51,945 bases of DNA from assembly GCA_015075075.1 (NCBI GenBank), contig JABTVA010000018.1:1-51945 (forward strand), written 5' to 3'. This DNA comes from Deltaproteobacteria bacterium. GTDB taxonomy: Bacteria > Desulfobacterota > GWC2-55-46. A model generated the notes under the pieces. It did no database searches and had not been told where the DNA came from. It was given only the letters and a program-made list of their open reading frames with translations. This document shows positions 37,915 to 46,937 of this stretch, piece by piece. A program made the position numbers and the translations under genes. Positions within the stretch are counted from its first letter, which is position 1; each line of letters begins with the position of its first letter.

Positions 37915-38394
37915 TCAGGACTCCTCTTTTTTCAGCTGCTCGCTCAGGTAGTTTTCAAGCCCCACCTGCCTTATTGCCTCGAGCTGGGTCTCAAGCCAGT
38001 CTACCTGCTCCTCTGCCTCTTCAAGCATCTCTTCGAGCTTGTGCCTGGTGTTGTTGTCCCCTACTGCCGTGCACTTCGCTATGGCCTTGTTGAGGGACAC
38101 GGCCGAGTCCTGCTCCTTCTTGAGGTCGAGCTTAAGCTGTTCCGGGACCGTCTCCCCCACGAGCACGTCCCCGAGCCTCTGCATGTTCGGCACGCCTTCG
38201 AGATACAATATGTGCTCGACTATCTTTTCGGCATGCTTCATCTCCCGTATCGACTCGGCCCTTATCTTTTTGTAGAGCCTCTCATAGCCCCAGTTGCGGC
38301 ACATCTCCGCGTGCACGAAATACTGGTTTACCTTTGTGAGCTCTGAGGTAAGGATGTCGTTCAGCATATCCAGAATACCTTCTTTTGCCTTCAC
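37915..38394 (-). CDS. bfr: Bacterioferritin with altered ferroxidase site
   Basis: Iron-storage subunit of a 24-mer cage. The 159 residues align without gaps to E. coli Bfr. The haem ligand M52 and the ferroxidase residues E18, E51, H54 and E94 are present. The positions of E127 and H130 read A127 and Q130 (EEAEEQVDWLE), so two of the six di-iron ligands are missing unless a neighbouring Glu compensates. Such subunits may work mixed with a second, complete ferritin. The start is GTG 38394 with AGGAGG 9 bases upstream. bfd lies 75 bases upstream on the same strand, behind a Fur box. Confidence 0.95.
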   Translation of the reverse strand: MKAKEGILDMLNDILTSELTKVNQYFVHAEMCRNWGYERLYKKIRAESIREMKHAEKIVEHILYLEGVPNMQRLGDVLVGETVPEQLKLDLKKEQDSAVSLNKAIAKCTAVGDNNTRHKLEEMLEEAEEQVDWLETQLEAIRQVGLENYLSEQLKKEES

Positions 38395-38469
38395 CCCGGG
38401 CGTCCTCCTGTAAATGAGATTTTTCCATGCGGGTTTTTCGCGATAATCTTAGCAGAACCGGTGGTAACG

Positions 38470-38664
38470 TCAAGCCTGGGCCCGGGCGACAGCCTGCGCG
38501 CCCGACGCGAGCTCGGCGATCGACTGGATATTCCGCATGCATTTGCCGCAGCACCCGTCCTTGTCTATACCGAGGCACGAGGCAAGCTCGTCAGTGGACA
38601 TGTCCGGGCGGCAGGCGCTCCTTGCGGCGGATGTCGTTATTCCCTTGCAGAGGCAAATGTACAT
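38470..38664 (-). CDS. bfd: Bacterioferritin-associated ferredoxin
   Basis: A 64-residue [2Fe-2S] protein that passes electrons to bacterioferritin to release stored iron. The four cluster cysteines match E. coli Bfd exactly: C4 and C6 (MYICLCKG), C39 and C42 (CGKC). C18, C30 and C38 are extra. It starts at ATG 38664, directly below a Fur box and directly before bfr, the expected arrangement for iron release under starvation. Confidence 0.95.
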   Translation of the reverse strand: MYICLCKGITTSAARSACRPDMSTDELASCLGIDKDGCCGKCMRNIQSIAELASGAQAVARAQA

Positions 38665-38684
38665 GGCGCTCCCACCCCCTTTTT

Positions 38685-38703
38685 GAAAATAATAATCATT
38701 TTC
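38685..38703. promoter_or_regulatory. Fur box before bfd
   Basis: GAAAATAATAATCATTTTC matches the classical 19-base Fur box GATAATGATAATCATTATC at 16 of 19 positions and is itself nearly palindromic. It lies about 20 bases upstream of the bfd start, so iron-bound Fur would block bfd (and probably bfr) transcription. Confidence 0.88.
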
Positions 38704-38850
38704 ATTTAGATTGTCAAGCGGTATCTGCTCTGCTGCCGGGATTTTTCCTTATTGAAGGTGCGCGGACGGGAAGGAAGACCGCCCGGTTTTCTTAGCCAGA
38801 ACAGGCGCTTGGCCTATTCTAAGCTGCCTTTTAGGGGAAGCCCGCCGCCC

Positions 38851-39660
38851 TCAGAACGCGCCGTATGCGTATGCGAGTATCAGCGCGCCGAGTCCTACCC
38901 TGTAGGCCACGAAGGGGAGCATGGACGAGCGGGAGATGAGCTTGAGGAAGTAATGTATGGCGAGATAGGCCGAGGCAAAGGCGACAAGAAAGCCCGCGAT
39001 GAGAGCGGGCCAGGGCGCCTCATACGCCGCGTCTGCCACCTCGGCGCCTTCGCGCGCTCCGGCAAGGGCGCCCACGATAATAGCCAGCAGGAACGAGAAC
39101 CGCGCGGCAGCGGTCCGCGAAAGGCCGGCCAGGAGCCCGGCCGTGATCGTAATACCCGAGCGGCTGGTCCCCGGTATGAGCGCGAGCGCCTGCGCAAGCC
39201 CCACCAGGACCGCCTCCTTCCAGCCGATCCCTTCTATCTCGGTCTTCCCAGGCCTCCTGTCCGCGGCCCATAGCACAAAACCCCATATTATCGAGGACCA
39301 GCCTATGACCTCAAGGGTACGTAGGTCGTGCGAAATGATGTCGTGGGCCAGAGCCCCGGCGAGCAATACGGGAACGGTCGCGGCGATCGCCATCCACGCC
39401 AGCGCTCCCTCGTGGTTCCCCTTCAGGGTCCGCTCCGAGAGGCTCCTGCCGAAACCCATTGAAATGCAGATTATATCTCTCCTGAAGTACACGACTACCG
39501 CGAGCCAGGTCGCTGTATTCAACGAGACGTCGAAGGGAAGGCCCTGGTCCGGCCATCCGGTAAGGAGCGGCACCATGATGAGGTGCGCCGTCGATGATAT
39601 GGGGAGAAATTCGGTTATGCCCTGGATTAAAGCGAGCACAAGGGCCTGGGTTATGTCCAT
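38851..39660 (-). CDS. uppP: Undecaprenyl-diphosphatase UppP (BacA family)
   Basis: Dephosphorylates undecaprenyl diphosphate so the lipid carrier can be reused for peptidoglycan and glycans. The 269-residue, eight-helix membrane protein has both active-site motifs: QGITEFLPISSTAHL at residues 14-28 and PGTSRSGITI in the middle. It starts at ATG 39660, overlapping the end of the TPR gene by 10 bases, so the two form an operon. Confidence 0.97.
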   Translation of the reverse strand: MDITQALVLALIQGITEFLPISSTAHLIMVPLLTGWPDQGLPFDVSLNTATWLAVVVYFRRDIICISMGFGRSLSERTLKGNHEGALAWMAIAATVPVLLAGALAHDIISHDLRTLEVIGWSSIIWGFVLWAADRRPGKTEIEGIGWKEAVLVGLAQALALIPGTSRSGITITAGLLAGLSRTAAARFSFLLAIIVGALAGAREGAEVADAAYEAPWPALIAGFLVAFASAYLAIHYFLKLISRSSMLPFVAYRVGLGALILAYAYGAF

Positions 39661-40683
39661 CTTCTACGCAAGATTGAGGGTATCGCCCCGGCTCTTCCTT
39701 CCGGCCTGATGAGCGATTTGGCGTAGCGCGCCTCCACCTGAGGTTGAGGGCTTCGGGCCTCTGAGGCAGTACTGAACGCGCGCATTCCCTTTTTCGGGTC
39801 TTTTTTGAAATCAAGCTCTCCGATGGAGATAAGGCAGTAGATGAGCCCCCGCCTGTCTTTCGTTTCCCTGAATAGCGACCGGGCCTCCTCGAAATCCTTT
39901 AGCGCTTCCCTGTTTCTTCCGAGCATCTGGAGGGCCGTGCCCTCGCCCCATAACGTATAGGCGTAGCTCACCTTGTCGCCGATCCTCTTATAGTTCTCCC
40001 TTGCCTTCGTGAAGAACCTGAGCGACCCCCTGAAGTCCCCGTTCATGCGCATGGAGTTTGCTATGCCGCAATACGAGTAGGCGACCCCGAAGGTGTCCTT
40101 AAGCGCCCTGAAAAGGGCGTTCGCCTCGCCATAGTACCTGAAAGACGCCTTGAAATCGCCTGCCACCCTCGATGCGCCGCCGAGGCCGGTAAGGCAGTAG
40201 CCGACCCCGCTCTTGTCCTTGAGGCGTACAAAGCCTTTCCTTGCCTCCTTGAAGCCCGCGACAGCGGCCTTGAGGTCGCCTTTAAGGCGGAGCGCACCTG
40301 CCCTTGCCCATAGCGTGAAAGCAACGCCCGCCCTGTCGCCGAGTTTTTCATAGGCCTTGAGCGCCCTGTTGAGTATTGCGCGACTCTTTCACCTCGCCCG
40401 TTGCGCGAAGGCTCAGGGCCAGCCCCACCATCGCGTCAAGCGCCCTTTCCTCGTCGCCGAGGGCGAGAAGGAGCTTCCGCGACTCGGCATAGCACTTCCC
40501 TGCCCTGGTGAACTCGCCGACCATTCTGTATGTATCGCCGAGCGAAAAATAGCAGGCGCTCTTGAGCTCGTCGTCGATACCCGAAAGCCTTCTTGCCTCG
40601 AGATAGAGGGGTATGGCCTCCAGGAACCTGGAAAGAGACCTTTTCCGCTCAGCCTTGTCGAATATGGAATAAGGGTTACTCAT
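39651..40683 (-). CDS. Tetratricopeptide-repeat protein (one frameshift in assembly)
   Basis: About 344 residues made of consecutive 40-residue helical repeats, each built like AIPLYLEARRLSGIDDELKSACYFSLGDTYRMVGEF, i.e. TPRs with a G-x-x-Y pattern of the Rapsyn/LGN kind. The start is ATG 40683 (MSNPYSIFDKAERKRS). One missing base at about 40378 shifts the frame (ESR|AILNRALKAYEKLGD). There is no signal peptide or membrane helix, so a cytoplasmic scaffold is likely. It is translationally coupled to uppP and diverges from nadE. Specific role unknown. Confidence 0.82.
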
Positions 40684-40786
40684 CGGAATGGTGATTATAG
40701 ACCTCCGTGGCGCGATTGTAAAGGAGAGAGCGGGCGGCCCATCCTTCTCCTTTACACGGAAAACCCCTTTTGATAATCTTCTACCC

Positions 40787-42511
40787 ATGCGCAATATCAG
40801 GCTCGCCATGGCCCAGATAAACCCGGTGGTCGGGGATATCAACGGCAACGCCAAAAAGATACTATCATACGCGGAAAGGGCCAGGAAGGCCGGCGCGGCG
40901 CTCGTCCTTTTCCCTGAGCTCGCCCTTACCGGCTATCCGCCGGAGGACCTCCTCCTTAAGCCGGGGTTCATAGACGATAACCTCGCGGCCCTCGAAGCCC
41001 TCGCCGAAAGGGTGCGGGGCGTAACGGCCGTCGTCGGCTTTGTGGACAGGGAGGCCGGGCTATACAACGCGGCGGCCCTGGTGCACAAAGGCGAAGTCGC
41101 GGCGGTCTACCACAAGATGCATCTGCCGAACTACGGCGTCTTCGACGAGGAGCGCTATTTCCGGGCCGGGAAGGCCCCCTTGAACTTCGTCCTTAACGGC
41201 ATAACCTTCGGCCTCGAGATTTGCGAGGACATCTGGTTTCCGGAAGGGCCGGCGCGGGCGCAGGCGCTCGCAGGGGCAGAGGTCATCGTGAACATAAACG
41301 CCTCCCCATACCACATGGGAAAGCCGCTCATAAGGGAGGAGCTCTTAAGGGCCCGCTCAACGGACAATACAGCCATCATAGCCTACAACAACACGATAGG
41401 CGGACAGGACGAGCTCATCTTTGACGGCGCCGGGATGGTCGTAAACGAGAGAGGCGAGGTCATCGCAAGGGGCAAGCCCTTTCAAGAGGACCTCATAATA
41501 ACCGACCTGGACGCGGATACGGTATCAGCGGCCCGCCGCAAAAAACGGGTTAAGGCCGGGAAGAGGGGCGCGCCCGGCGTGAGGACCATAGACCTCGGAA
41601 CCATCAAGGCCAAATCGAACCCCGGCCTGCCGAAACGGAAGACCCTGATACTCGGAGAAAAAGAGGAAGTCCTCAAGGCCCTCGTACTCGGCACCCGGGA
41701 TTATCTCCAGAAGAACGGGTTCAGGCACGCGGTAATAGGGCTAAGCGGCGGAATAGATTCGTCTCTTGTGGCCTGCGTTGCCGGGCTCGCGCTCGGAAAA
41801 GAGAACGTCACGGGCGTTCTCATGCCTTCCAGGTATACTTCCAAGGAGAGCATGGAAGACGCGAAGCTCCTTGCCCGGAATATCGGGATGAAGACCCTTA
41901 CGGTCCCCATAGAGGGGCCCTTCAAGGCCTATCTCGATACCATGAGGGACGCCTTCAGGGGTACCAGGCCCAACGAGGCAGAGGAGAACATGCAGGCCAG
42001 GATACGCGGGAACATCCTCATGGCCTTGAGCAACAAGTTCGGCTGGCTCGTGCTTACGACGGGAAATAAGAGCGAGATGAGCGTGGGCTATGCGACCCTC
42101 TACGGCGACATGGCAGGGGGGTTCGCGGTCATAAAGGACCTGCCGAAGACGCTCGTATACAAGGTATCGGGAAAGATAAACGAGCTCGAAGGGAGGGAGG
42201 TCATTCCCGAGCGGGTCTTTACAAAGGTCCCTACCGCGGAGCTAAGGCCCAACCAGACCGACCAGGACACGCTCCCCCCCTATGACGTGCTCGATAAGAT
42301 CCTAAAGGCCTATGTTGAAGAGGACCGCTCCATAGAGGAAATTGCGGCCCTGGGCTTCGGAAGGGAGCTTGTAAGGAAGGTGGGCCGCATGGTCGACCAT
42401 AGAGAATACAAGAGGCGGCAGGCCCCGCCGGGCATAAAGATAACGCCGAGGGCCCTCGGCAAGGACAGGCGCATGCCCATAACGAACCGCTATGAGAACG
42501 GCGGCAGATAG
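40787..42511 (+). CDS. nadE: Glutamine-dependent NAD+ synthetase
   Basis: Last step of NAD synthesis: amidates nicotinic acid adenine dinucleotide with ammonia from glutamine. The N-terminal nitrilase-type glutaminase has the triad E44 (LFPELALTG), K110 (YHKMHLPNYG) and C146 (EICEDIWFP). The C-terminal synthetase has the P-loop GLSGGIDSSL at about 315-325, TTGNKSEM and PTAELRPNQTDQDTLPPYD. The 574-residue length fits. The open frame extends to 40688, but family alignment supports MRNIRLAMAQINPVVGD at ATG 40787. It overlaps the next gene by 20 bases. Confidence 0.97.
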   Translation: MRNIRLAMAQINPVVGDINGNAKKILSYAERARKAGAALVLFPELALTGYPPEDLLLKPGFIDDNLAALEALAERVRGVTAVVGFVDREAGLYNAAALVHKGEVAAVYHKMHLPNYGVFDEERYFRAGKAPLNFVLNGITFGLEICEDIWFPEGPARAQALAGAEVIVNINASPYHMGKPLIREELLRARSTDNTAIIAYNNTIGGQDELIFDGAGMVVNERGEVIARGKPFQEDLIITDLDADTVSAARRKKRVKAGKRGAPGVRTIDLGTIKAKSNPGLPKRKTLILGEKEEVLKALVLGTRDYLQKNGFRHAVIGLSGGIDSSLVACVAGLALGKENVTGVLMPSRYTSKESMEDAKLLARNIGMKTLTVPIEGPFKAYLDTMRDAFRGTRPNEAEENMQARIRGNILMALSNKFGWLVLTTGNKSEMSVGYATLYGDMAGGFAVIKDLPKTLVYKVSGKINELEGREVIPERVFTKVPTAELRPNQTDQDTLPPYDVLDKILKAYVEEDRSIEEIAALGFGRELVRKVGRMVDHREYKRRQAPPGIKITPRALGKDRRMPITNRYENGGR

Positions 42512-43835
42512 GAAAGCCATCCTCGGGAAGATATTCGAGGCGGCGGTCAGGGCCGCCTCGCCCTACGCGGCAGTCCGTGAAAACCTCCGTTTCGTCCGTT
42601 CAGCCGGCAAATCAGTCCTCAAAGTAAAAAACACTTCCGTTGCCCTCGAAAAAGGCGGCAGGGTCTTTGTAATAGGCGCGGGCAAGGGCGCGCCTGCAAT
42701 GGCCCGGGCAGTGGAGGGCATCCTCGGCAAGAGGATTTCCGGCGGCCTCATCGTTACCAAGTACGGCCACTCGCTTCCGCTTAAGCGGATAGAGGTCATG
42801 GAGGCGGGTCATCCCATACCTGACAGGAACGGGATACGGGCTGCAAAGAGGGTTATCAGGATAGCCGAGGGTGCGGACGAGGGCGACCTCGTCATCTTCC
42901 TTTTGACCGGCGGCGCCTCGGCATTGCTCCCGGCGCCGATAGAGGGGATTACCCTTAAAGAGAAGCAGGCCGTATCGAGGCTCCTCATAAACTCCGGGGC
43001 CTCGATTAACGAGATAAACGCGGTACGGAAACACCTCTCGCGATTGAAGGGCGGACGCCTCGCTGAGCTCGCATGGCCGGCGCGTGTTCTCACCCTCATC
43101 GTCTCGGACGTAGTCAATAACGAACTCTCTTCAATCGGCTCTGGGCCGACCGCGCCCGACCCCACTACCTTCGAGGACTGTATACGCATAATCGGGAAAT
43201 ACGGCCTTAGGGCGAGAGTACCCGCAAAGGCGCTTAAGCTCCTCAATAGCGGCGCAAAGGGCCATGCAGCCGAAACGCCCAAGCCCGGGCACATGGCATT
43301 CAGCCGCACAAGTAATATCATCCTTGCCGATAACTTTACCGCCCTCCTTGCGGCAAAGAAGCATGCCGCCTCCCTGGGCTATCGCCCTCTCATACTCTCA
43401 TCGGCAGTTACAGGCAATACCCTCGAAGCGGCCCGTATCTTCTCGGAGGTACTCATCGAGATTAAGAGGTCCGGGAACCCGGCAAGGCCGCCCGCCTGCC
43501 TCCTCATGGGCGGGGAGACGACACTAAAGGTGATTGGAAAGGGGATGGGCGGAAGGAACCAGGAATTCGCACTCAGCGCGGCCCTCGCTCTTGGCGGCGA
43601 AGAGGGGATATCCATCCTCTCGGCAGGCACGGACGGCACTGACGGCCCGACCGACGCGGCAGGGGCCTTTGCCCTGCCGGGGACGCTCAGGAAGGCCTCG
43701 GCGCTCGGCCTCGACGCTACGGACTTCCTCTCCCGAAACGATTCCTATAATTTCTTCAAGCCGCTGGGCGGGCTTTTCATGACCGGGCCGACCGGCACGA
43801 ATGTCATGGACATCGCAATCGGGATCTCGGAATAG
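42492..43835 (+). CDS. Glycerate 2-kinase (MOFRL family)
   Basis: Phosphorylates D-glycerate, probably to 2-phosphoglycerate, feeding into lower glycolysis. The 447 residues have the N-terminal DUF4147 domain (VFVIGAGKGAPAMARA, GHPIPD, LLTGGASALLPAP, NAVRKHLSRLKGG, SDV and IGSGPTAPDPTT) and the C-terminal MOFRL domain (LLMGGETTLKV, GMGGRNQEFAL, SAGTDGTDGPTDAAGA). It starts inside the end of nadE, so it is in the same operon. Confidence 0.95.
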   Translation: MRTAADRKAILGKIFEAAVRAASPYAAVRENLRFVRSAGKSVLKVKNTSVALEKGGRVFVIGAGKGAPAMARAVEGILGKRISGGLIVTKYGHSLPLKRIEVMEAGHPIPDRNGIRAAKRVIRIAEGADEGDLVIFLLTGGASALLPAPIEGITLKEKQAVSRLLINSGASINEINAVRKHLSRLKGGRLAELAWPARVLTLIVSDVVNNELSSIGSGPTAPDPTTFEDCIRIIGKYGLRARVPAKALKLLNSGAKGHAAETPKPGHMAFSRTSNIILADNFTALLAAKKHAASLGYRPLILSSAVTGNTLEAARIFSEVLIEIKRSGNPARPPACLLMGGETTLKVIGKGMGGRNQEFALSAALALGGEEGISILSAGTDGTDGPTDAAGAFALPGTLRKASALGLDATDFLSRNDSYNFFKPLGGLFMTGPTGTNVMDIAIGISE

Positions 43836-43842
43836 ATACAGG

Positions 43843-45189
43843 TCAGGAGAGCGAGCGCAGCTTCCTGACTATCGCGTCCGGCAGCTCCAGTAGGTTCAGG
43901 AAGAGCTCCTTCCAGCTGAAGTAATCCGCGTAGGGTATCATCTCCGAAAGATAGGCCATCATCATCACCATGTTCCAGAGGGATAGGAATGCGGCCAGGC
44001 CTATGCCCCAGGCAAGGAGCCTTTTCCCGTCGAGCTTCTCAAAGAGCGCCGCGAGCCCGACGATGAATACAGGCAGGGAGCTTATGAATGCCCTGTGCCC
44101 GAACGAATGCCCGAACCACCACATGAACCATGATGCGTTCACATAGAGCTGGAGCATGAAGGCCATTAGGAGCAGGCCTCCTTGCCGCCGCTCCGCCTTT
44201 ATGAAGTAAATAAGTCCGATAAGGGCGAATATTATTATGGGGTTCCAGCTGAGGAGCCCGTGCTTGGAGGAGAAGAGGACCTCGACCACCTTCGGCGAGG
44301 ACGCATAGATGGATTCGCCGCCATAGGAATAGACGAGGAAAGAGCTGAATATGAGTCCAGACACCGCCTGAGGTGCCGCGGGAGCAAGCCTGGCTGCCAT
44401 GAACGGGAAAAGCCCCCTGGCGGCCAGGAACCAGGGAAGCCGCCTCTCTTTGATGAAACCAATAACGCCGTCCACGAGCGGCACCATGAGGAATACCGCG
44501 TCCTGCTGCCTCGTTATCACCATGAGCCCGGCTGATAGCCCCATTATGAAAAAATCCTTCTTGCCTCCCTCCCCCTCCCTCGTAACGCTCCACATATAGA
44601 AAAAGAGGGCGGCCGCAAAGAACGAGACCAGGTGCGACATGAACGGCTCTCTGATGAAATAATAGATAAGATTGGAGGCCAGGAAAATGAAAGCCGTCGA
44701 GAGGAAGGAGACCGCTTCGGGGTAGTACCTCCTTGCGAGCCTGTATGAGACAAGGAGCCCTAAGTACCCGTAAAAGATGCTCCCGAGGGAGAACGACAGC
44801 TGGTATGGGATGGAATAACCAGAGCTGTCGAAAGCGAACCCGAGCGCGTTCAATGCGACTATTCCCATGTGTGTGAGAATATAAAAGGGAAAGACCGCGA
44901 GCGGAAGGCCAATCGAATACTTGTTCGCGGGGAGCCCCGCGGGTGTCAGGCGGAAATCCGTGATGCCCAGGCGCTCGTATTCGTTCAGAAGGTCCATGTC
45001 CCTGTCGACGACCGCCGACCGCACGTATGAGAAGTAATGCCCGTCGTCGCTATTCCGGATAATCTCCATCCTGGAGTCGACCACAAGGACGAGCGAAATA
45101 AAGATTGAGGCGCTCGCAAGCGCAATGAGGGCAAAGGCAGCGGCCCGGCGATTCTGTATCACTATTGTATTTTCTGAAATATATGCCAT
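43843..45189 (-). CDS. Polytopic membrane protein, GT-C glycosyltransferase-like
   Basis: The 448 residues have ten or more membrane helices. After the first helix a loop carries NSDDGHYFSYVRSAVVDRDMDLLNE, with the acidic pair typical of the first periplasmic loop of GT-C enzymes (which use polyprenyl-phosphate sugars). Later a WFMWWFGHSFGHRAF stretch is also seen in this group. Signatures are weak, so a sugar transferase is likely but not certain; no substrate can be given. It ends 7 bases from the glycerate kinase stop (convergent). Confidence 0.7.
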   Translation of the reverse strand: MAYISENTIVIQNRRAAAFALIALASASIFISLVLVVDSRMEIIRNSDDGHYFSYVRSAVVDRDMDLLNEYERLGITDFRLTPAGLPANKYSIGLPLAVFPFYILTHMGIVALNALGFAFDSSGYSIPYQLSFSLGSIFYGYLGLLVSYRLARRYYPEAVSFLSTAFIFLASNLIYYFIREPFMSHLVSFFAAALFFYMWSVTREGEGGKKDFFIMGLSAGLMVITRQQDAVFLMVPLVDGVIGFIKERRLPWFLAARGLFPFMAARLAPAAPQAVSGLIFSSFLVYSYGGESIYASSPKVVEVLFSSKHGLLSWNPIIIFALIGLIYFIKAERRQGGLLLMAFMLQLYVNASWFMWWFGHSFGHRAFISSLPVFIVGLAALFEKLDGKRLLAWGIGLAAFLSLWNMVMMMAYLSEMIPYADYFSWKELFLNLLELPDAIVRKLRSLS

Positions 45190-45289
45190 CTCGATACGGA
45201 AAAGAACAGGGTATCTTCAATTCTCTTTTGAAAACGCCATCTTATCTTTTTGGGGTGGTCTTTTCAAGGGCCGGAGATGGCTGGGATCC

Positions 45290-46276
45290 CTATCCCCCTC
45301 CGCCTCTGGGCGCGACGATATGGTACTGGAACTGCCCCTTTATGCTCAGGTCCTCGACAGTGAAATCAGCCGGGAATGGCGGGAACGGGGCCGCAAGCCT
45401 TATGGCGGTTATTGCCGCGTCGTCGAGCATGGGGTAGCCCGAAGACCTTTCGAGGCGCACCGCCGATACGGTCCCGTCCCTGTTTATGGTGAAGTTTAGG
45501 AAGAGGCTCCCCTGCCAGCCGTTACGCGCTGCCAGGGCCGGGTAGTCCCAGTAGAACTCAATCTTCCTCTTCATGTCCAGGAGGTACTTCTGATATTTGA
45601 GCTCCGCCGTATTCAGCTGAAGGGTCTTCCCAGTCTCCTTCTCATGGGTCCCGGCCTCGTAGTTCCTCGTAAGCTAGGCTATCCTTTCGTCAGAGGGGAA
45701 GAGGCTCGGCCTTTTCTGTTCTCCCTGCAATATGCGCGGCTCTGCCTGCGCTCCAGGAGAGGCCGGCCTTTCCGGACCGGACCGGACCGGTTCGTCAATT
45801 TCGCCGGCCTGGGTCCCCGGCTTATCGGCCGTCTTTCCGGCGCTTGCTCCGGGACCTCTCCCGGCTTTGTCCCCGGATTCCTCCCCGGCTTCCTCTAACG
45901 ACGGCTTGCTCTCCGGCGTTGCCGGGCGGGCTTTTTGCGTCATTCTCGGCGGGGCCGGAGGAGGCACAGTTTCTTTTTTGACGCTCTGGTCCTTGTCCGC
46001 AAAGACCGAAGGCGTTTTTTTTGTCGGGGATATATTATCCGGCTCTGCCCGAGGGGCCTCGGCTACAGGGATGCTCCTCTTCTCCTCTCTGTGACGCAGC
46101 TCTTCGAGTATCTCGACGGGTATGGGCGCGGCAGCCTCTCTACTCCGGACGGAGTCCTTCGGGAGAAGTGCAGCCGCCCAAAGCGCCAGGACGTGCAAGA
46201 GCACGGAAAGCGCGAGGAAAATCAAAAAGGTGCGCGGCATATGGCCCTGGGGGCCCTGGAAGGTTTCGATTGACAT
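45290..46276 (-). CDS. TonB-like energy-transducer protein interrupted by an in-frame TAG
   Basis: About 329 codons. The N-terminus has one membrane helix (TFLIFLALSVLLHVLALWAAALL) and a long Pro/Glu/Lys/Ala-rich periplasmic linker. The C-terminal TonB domain reads KRKIEFYWDYPALAARNGWQ, FTINRDGTVSAVRLERSSG, LDDAAITAIRLAAPFPPFP. TonB proteins pass proton-motive force to outer-membrane transporters. An in-frame TAG at 45674-45676 splits linker and TonB domain (SDERIA-stop-LTRNYEAG) with the reading frame kept on both sides, so a single base change explains it. No ExbB, ExbD or receptor gene is in the window. Confidence 0.85.
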
Positions 46277-46360
46277 GCACCTGTATTTCTGTCAGAATTT
46301 TAAGTGGGTTGACTTAACAGTTGCCTATCCGTATTTTACACTTAAGAGCGGGGTAATACA

Positions 46361-46537
46361 ATGTTCGGGCTCGGCACAACAGAGCTTATACTGATACTGG
46401 TCGTGATACTCATCATCTTCGGGGCCGGGAAGCTCCCGGAGATAGGCTCCGGCCTAGGCAAGGCCATAAATAATTTCAAGAGGTCTTCAATCGAAACCGA
46501 CCTGGACGCCGCTCCGAGGGACAAAAGGAGCATCTGA
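46361..46537 (+). CDS. tatA: Sec-independent protein translocase TatA/E
   Basis: A 58-residue protein I translated directly. MFGLGTTELILILVVILIIFGAGKLPEIG gives the single membrane helix, the FGAGKLPE hinge and the start of the amphipathic helix (GLGKAINNFKR) of TatA, pore-forming subunit for export of folded proteins. The polar tail is short. It starts at ATG 46361 and diverges from the TonB-like gene. tatB and tatC are not in the window. Confidence 0.93.
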   Translation: MFGLGTTELILILVVILIIFGAGKLPEIGSGLGKAINNFKRSSIETDLDAAPRDKRSI

Positions 46538-46631
46538 AGTAGCCTCCTCCATCTGTCCGGCCGACGAAATTGCCCGCGCAGTCCTGCCATATCCGAAATA
46601 CGCCTTAAGCCGACTCTAACCCTACACCTTC

Positions 46632-46937
46632 AGGCAACCTCCAAAAACCAGAAGATTTCTCCCGCTTTTCCCGGAGGCTGGGACTTAAGATAGCCGGGGG
46701 TGTCTTCTTATACTTCCCCTCCCTCGATGGGAGGGGATTAAGGGGAGGGTGATCTCTTTTCACCCCCACCCCTGCCCTCCCCCATCAAGGGGGAGGGGAA
46801 AAAACGCGGCAAGCCGCCGGGGTATTGTGAACCCTAAGAGAGAATAAAATGCGGAGCATATATGTCAATACGTGAGCATTTTTATTCCCGTAACTACCCA
46901 GAGTCCGGGGAAAAGATCATTTTTAGTGGTTGCCTTT
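46632..46937. repeat. Dispersed nested-palindrome element, copy 3, with an inserted C-rich element (no separate gene in 46538-46922)
   Basis: The left arm CAGGCAACCTCC lies at 46632. The core from GCGGAGCATATATG to CCGGGGAAAA lies at about 46851-46914, and the right arm GGTTGCCTTT at 46928. Between left arm and core, about 170 bases of other sequence are inserted, holding the C-rich hairpin element at 46714-46801. The right end overlaps the next minus gene and supplies its last codons. Confidence 0.85.
46714..46801. repeat. C-rich triple-hairpin element
   Basis: Three short hairpins follow one another: CCCCTCCC-TCGAT-GGGAGGGG, GGGGAGGGTGA / CACCCCCACCCC (imperfect), and CCCTCCCCC-ATCAA-GGGGGAGGG. 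Elements of this kind are, as I recall, scattered through many bacterial genomes between genes. It lies inside dispersed element copy 3. Confidence 0.75.
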
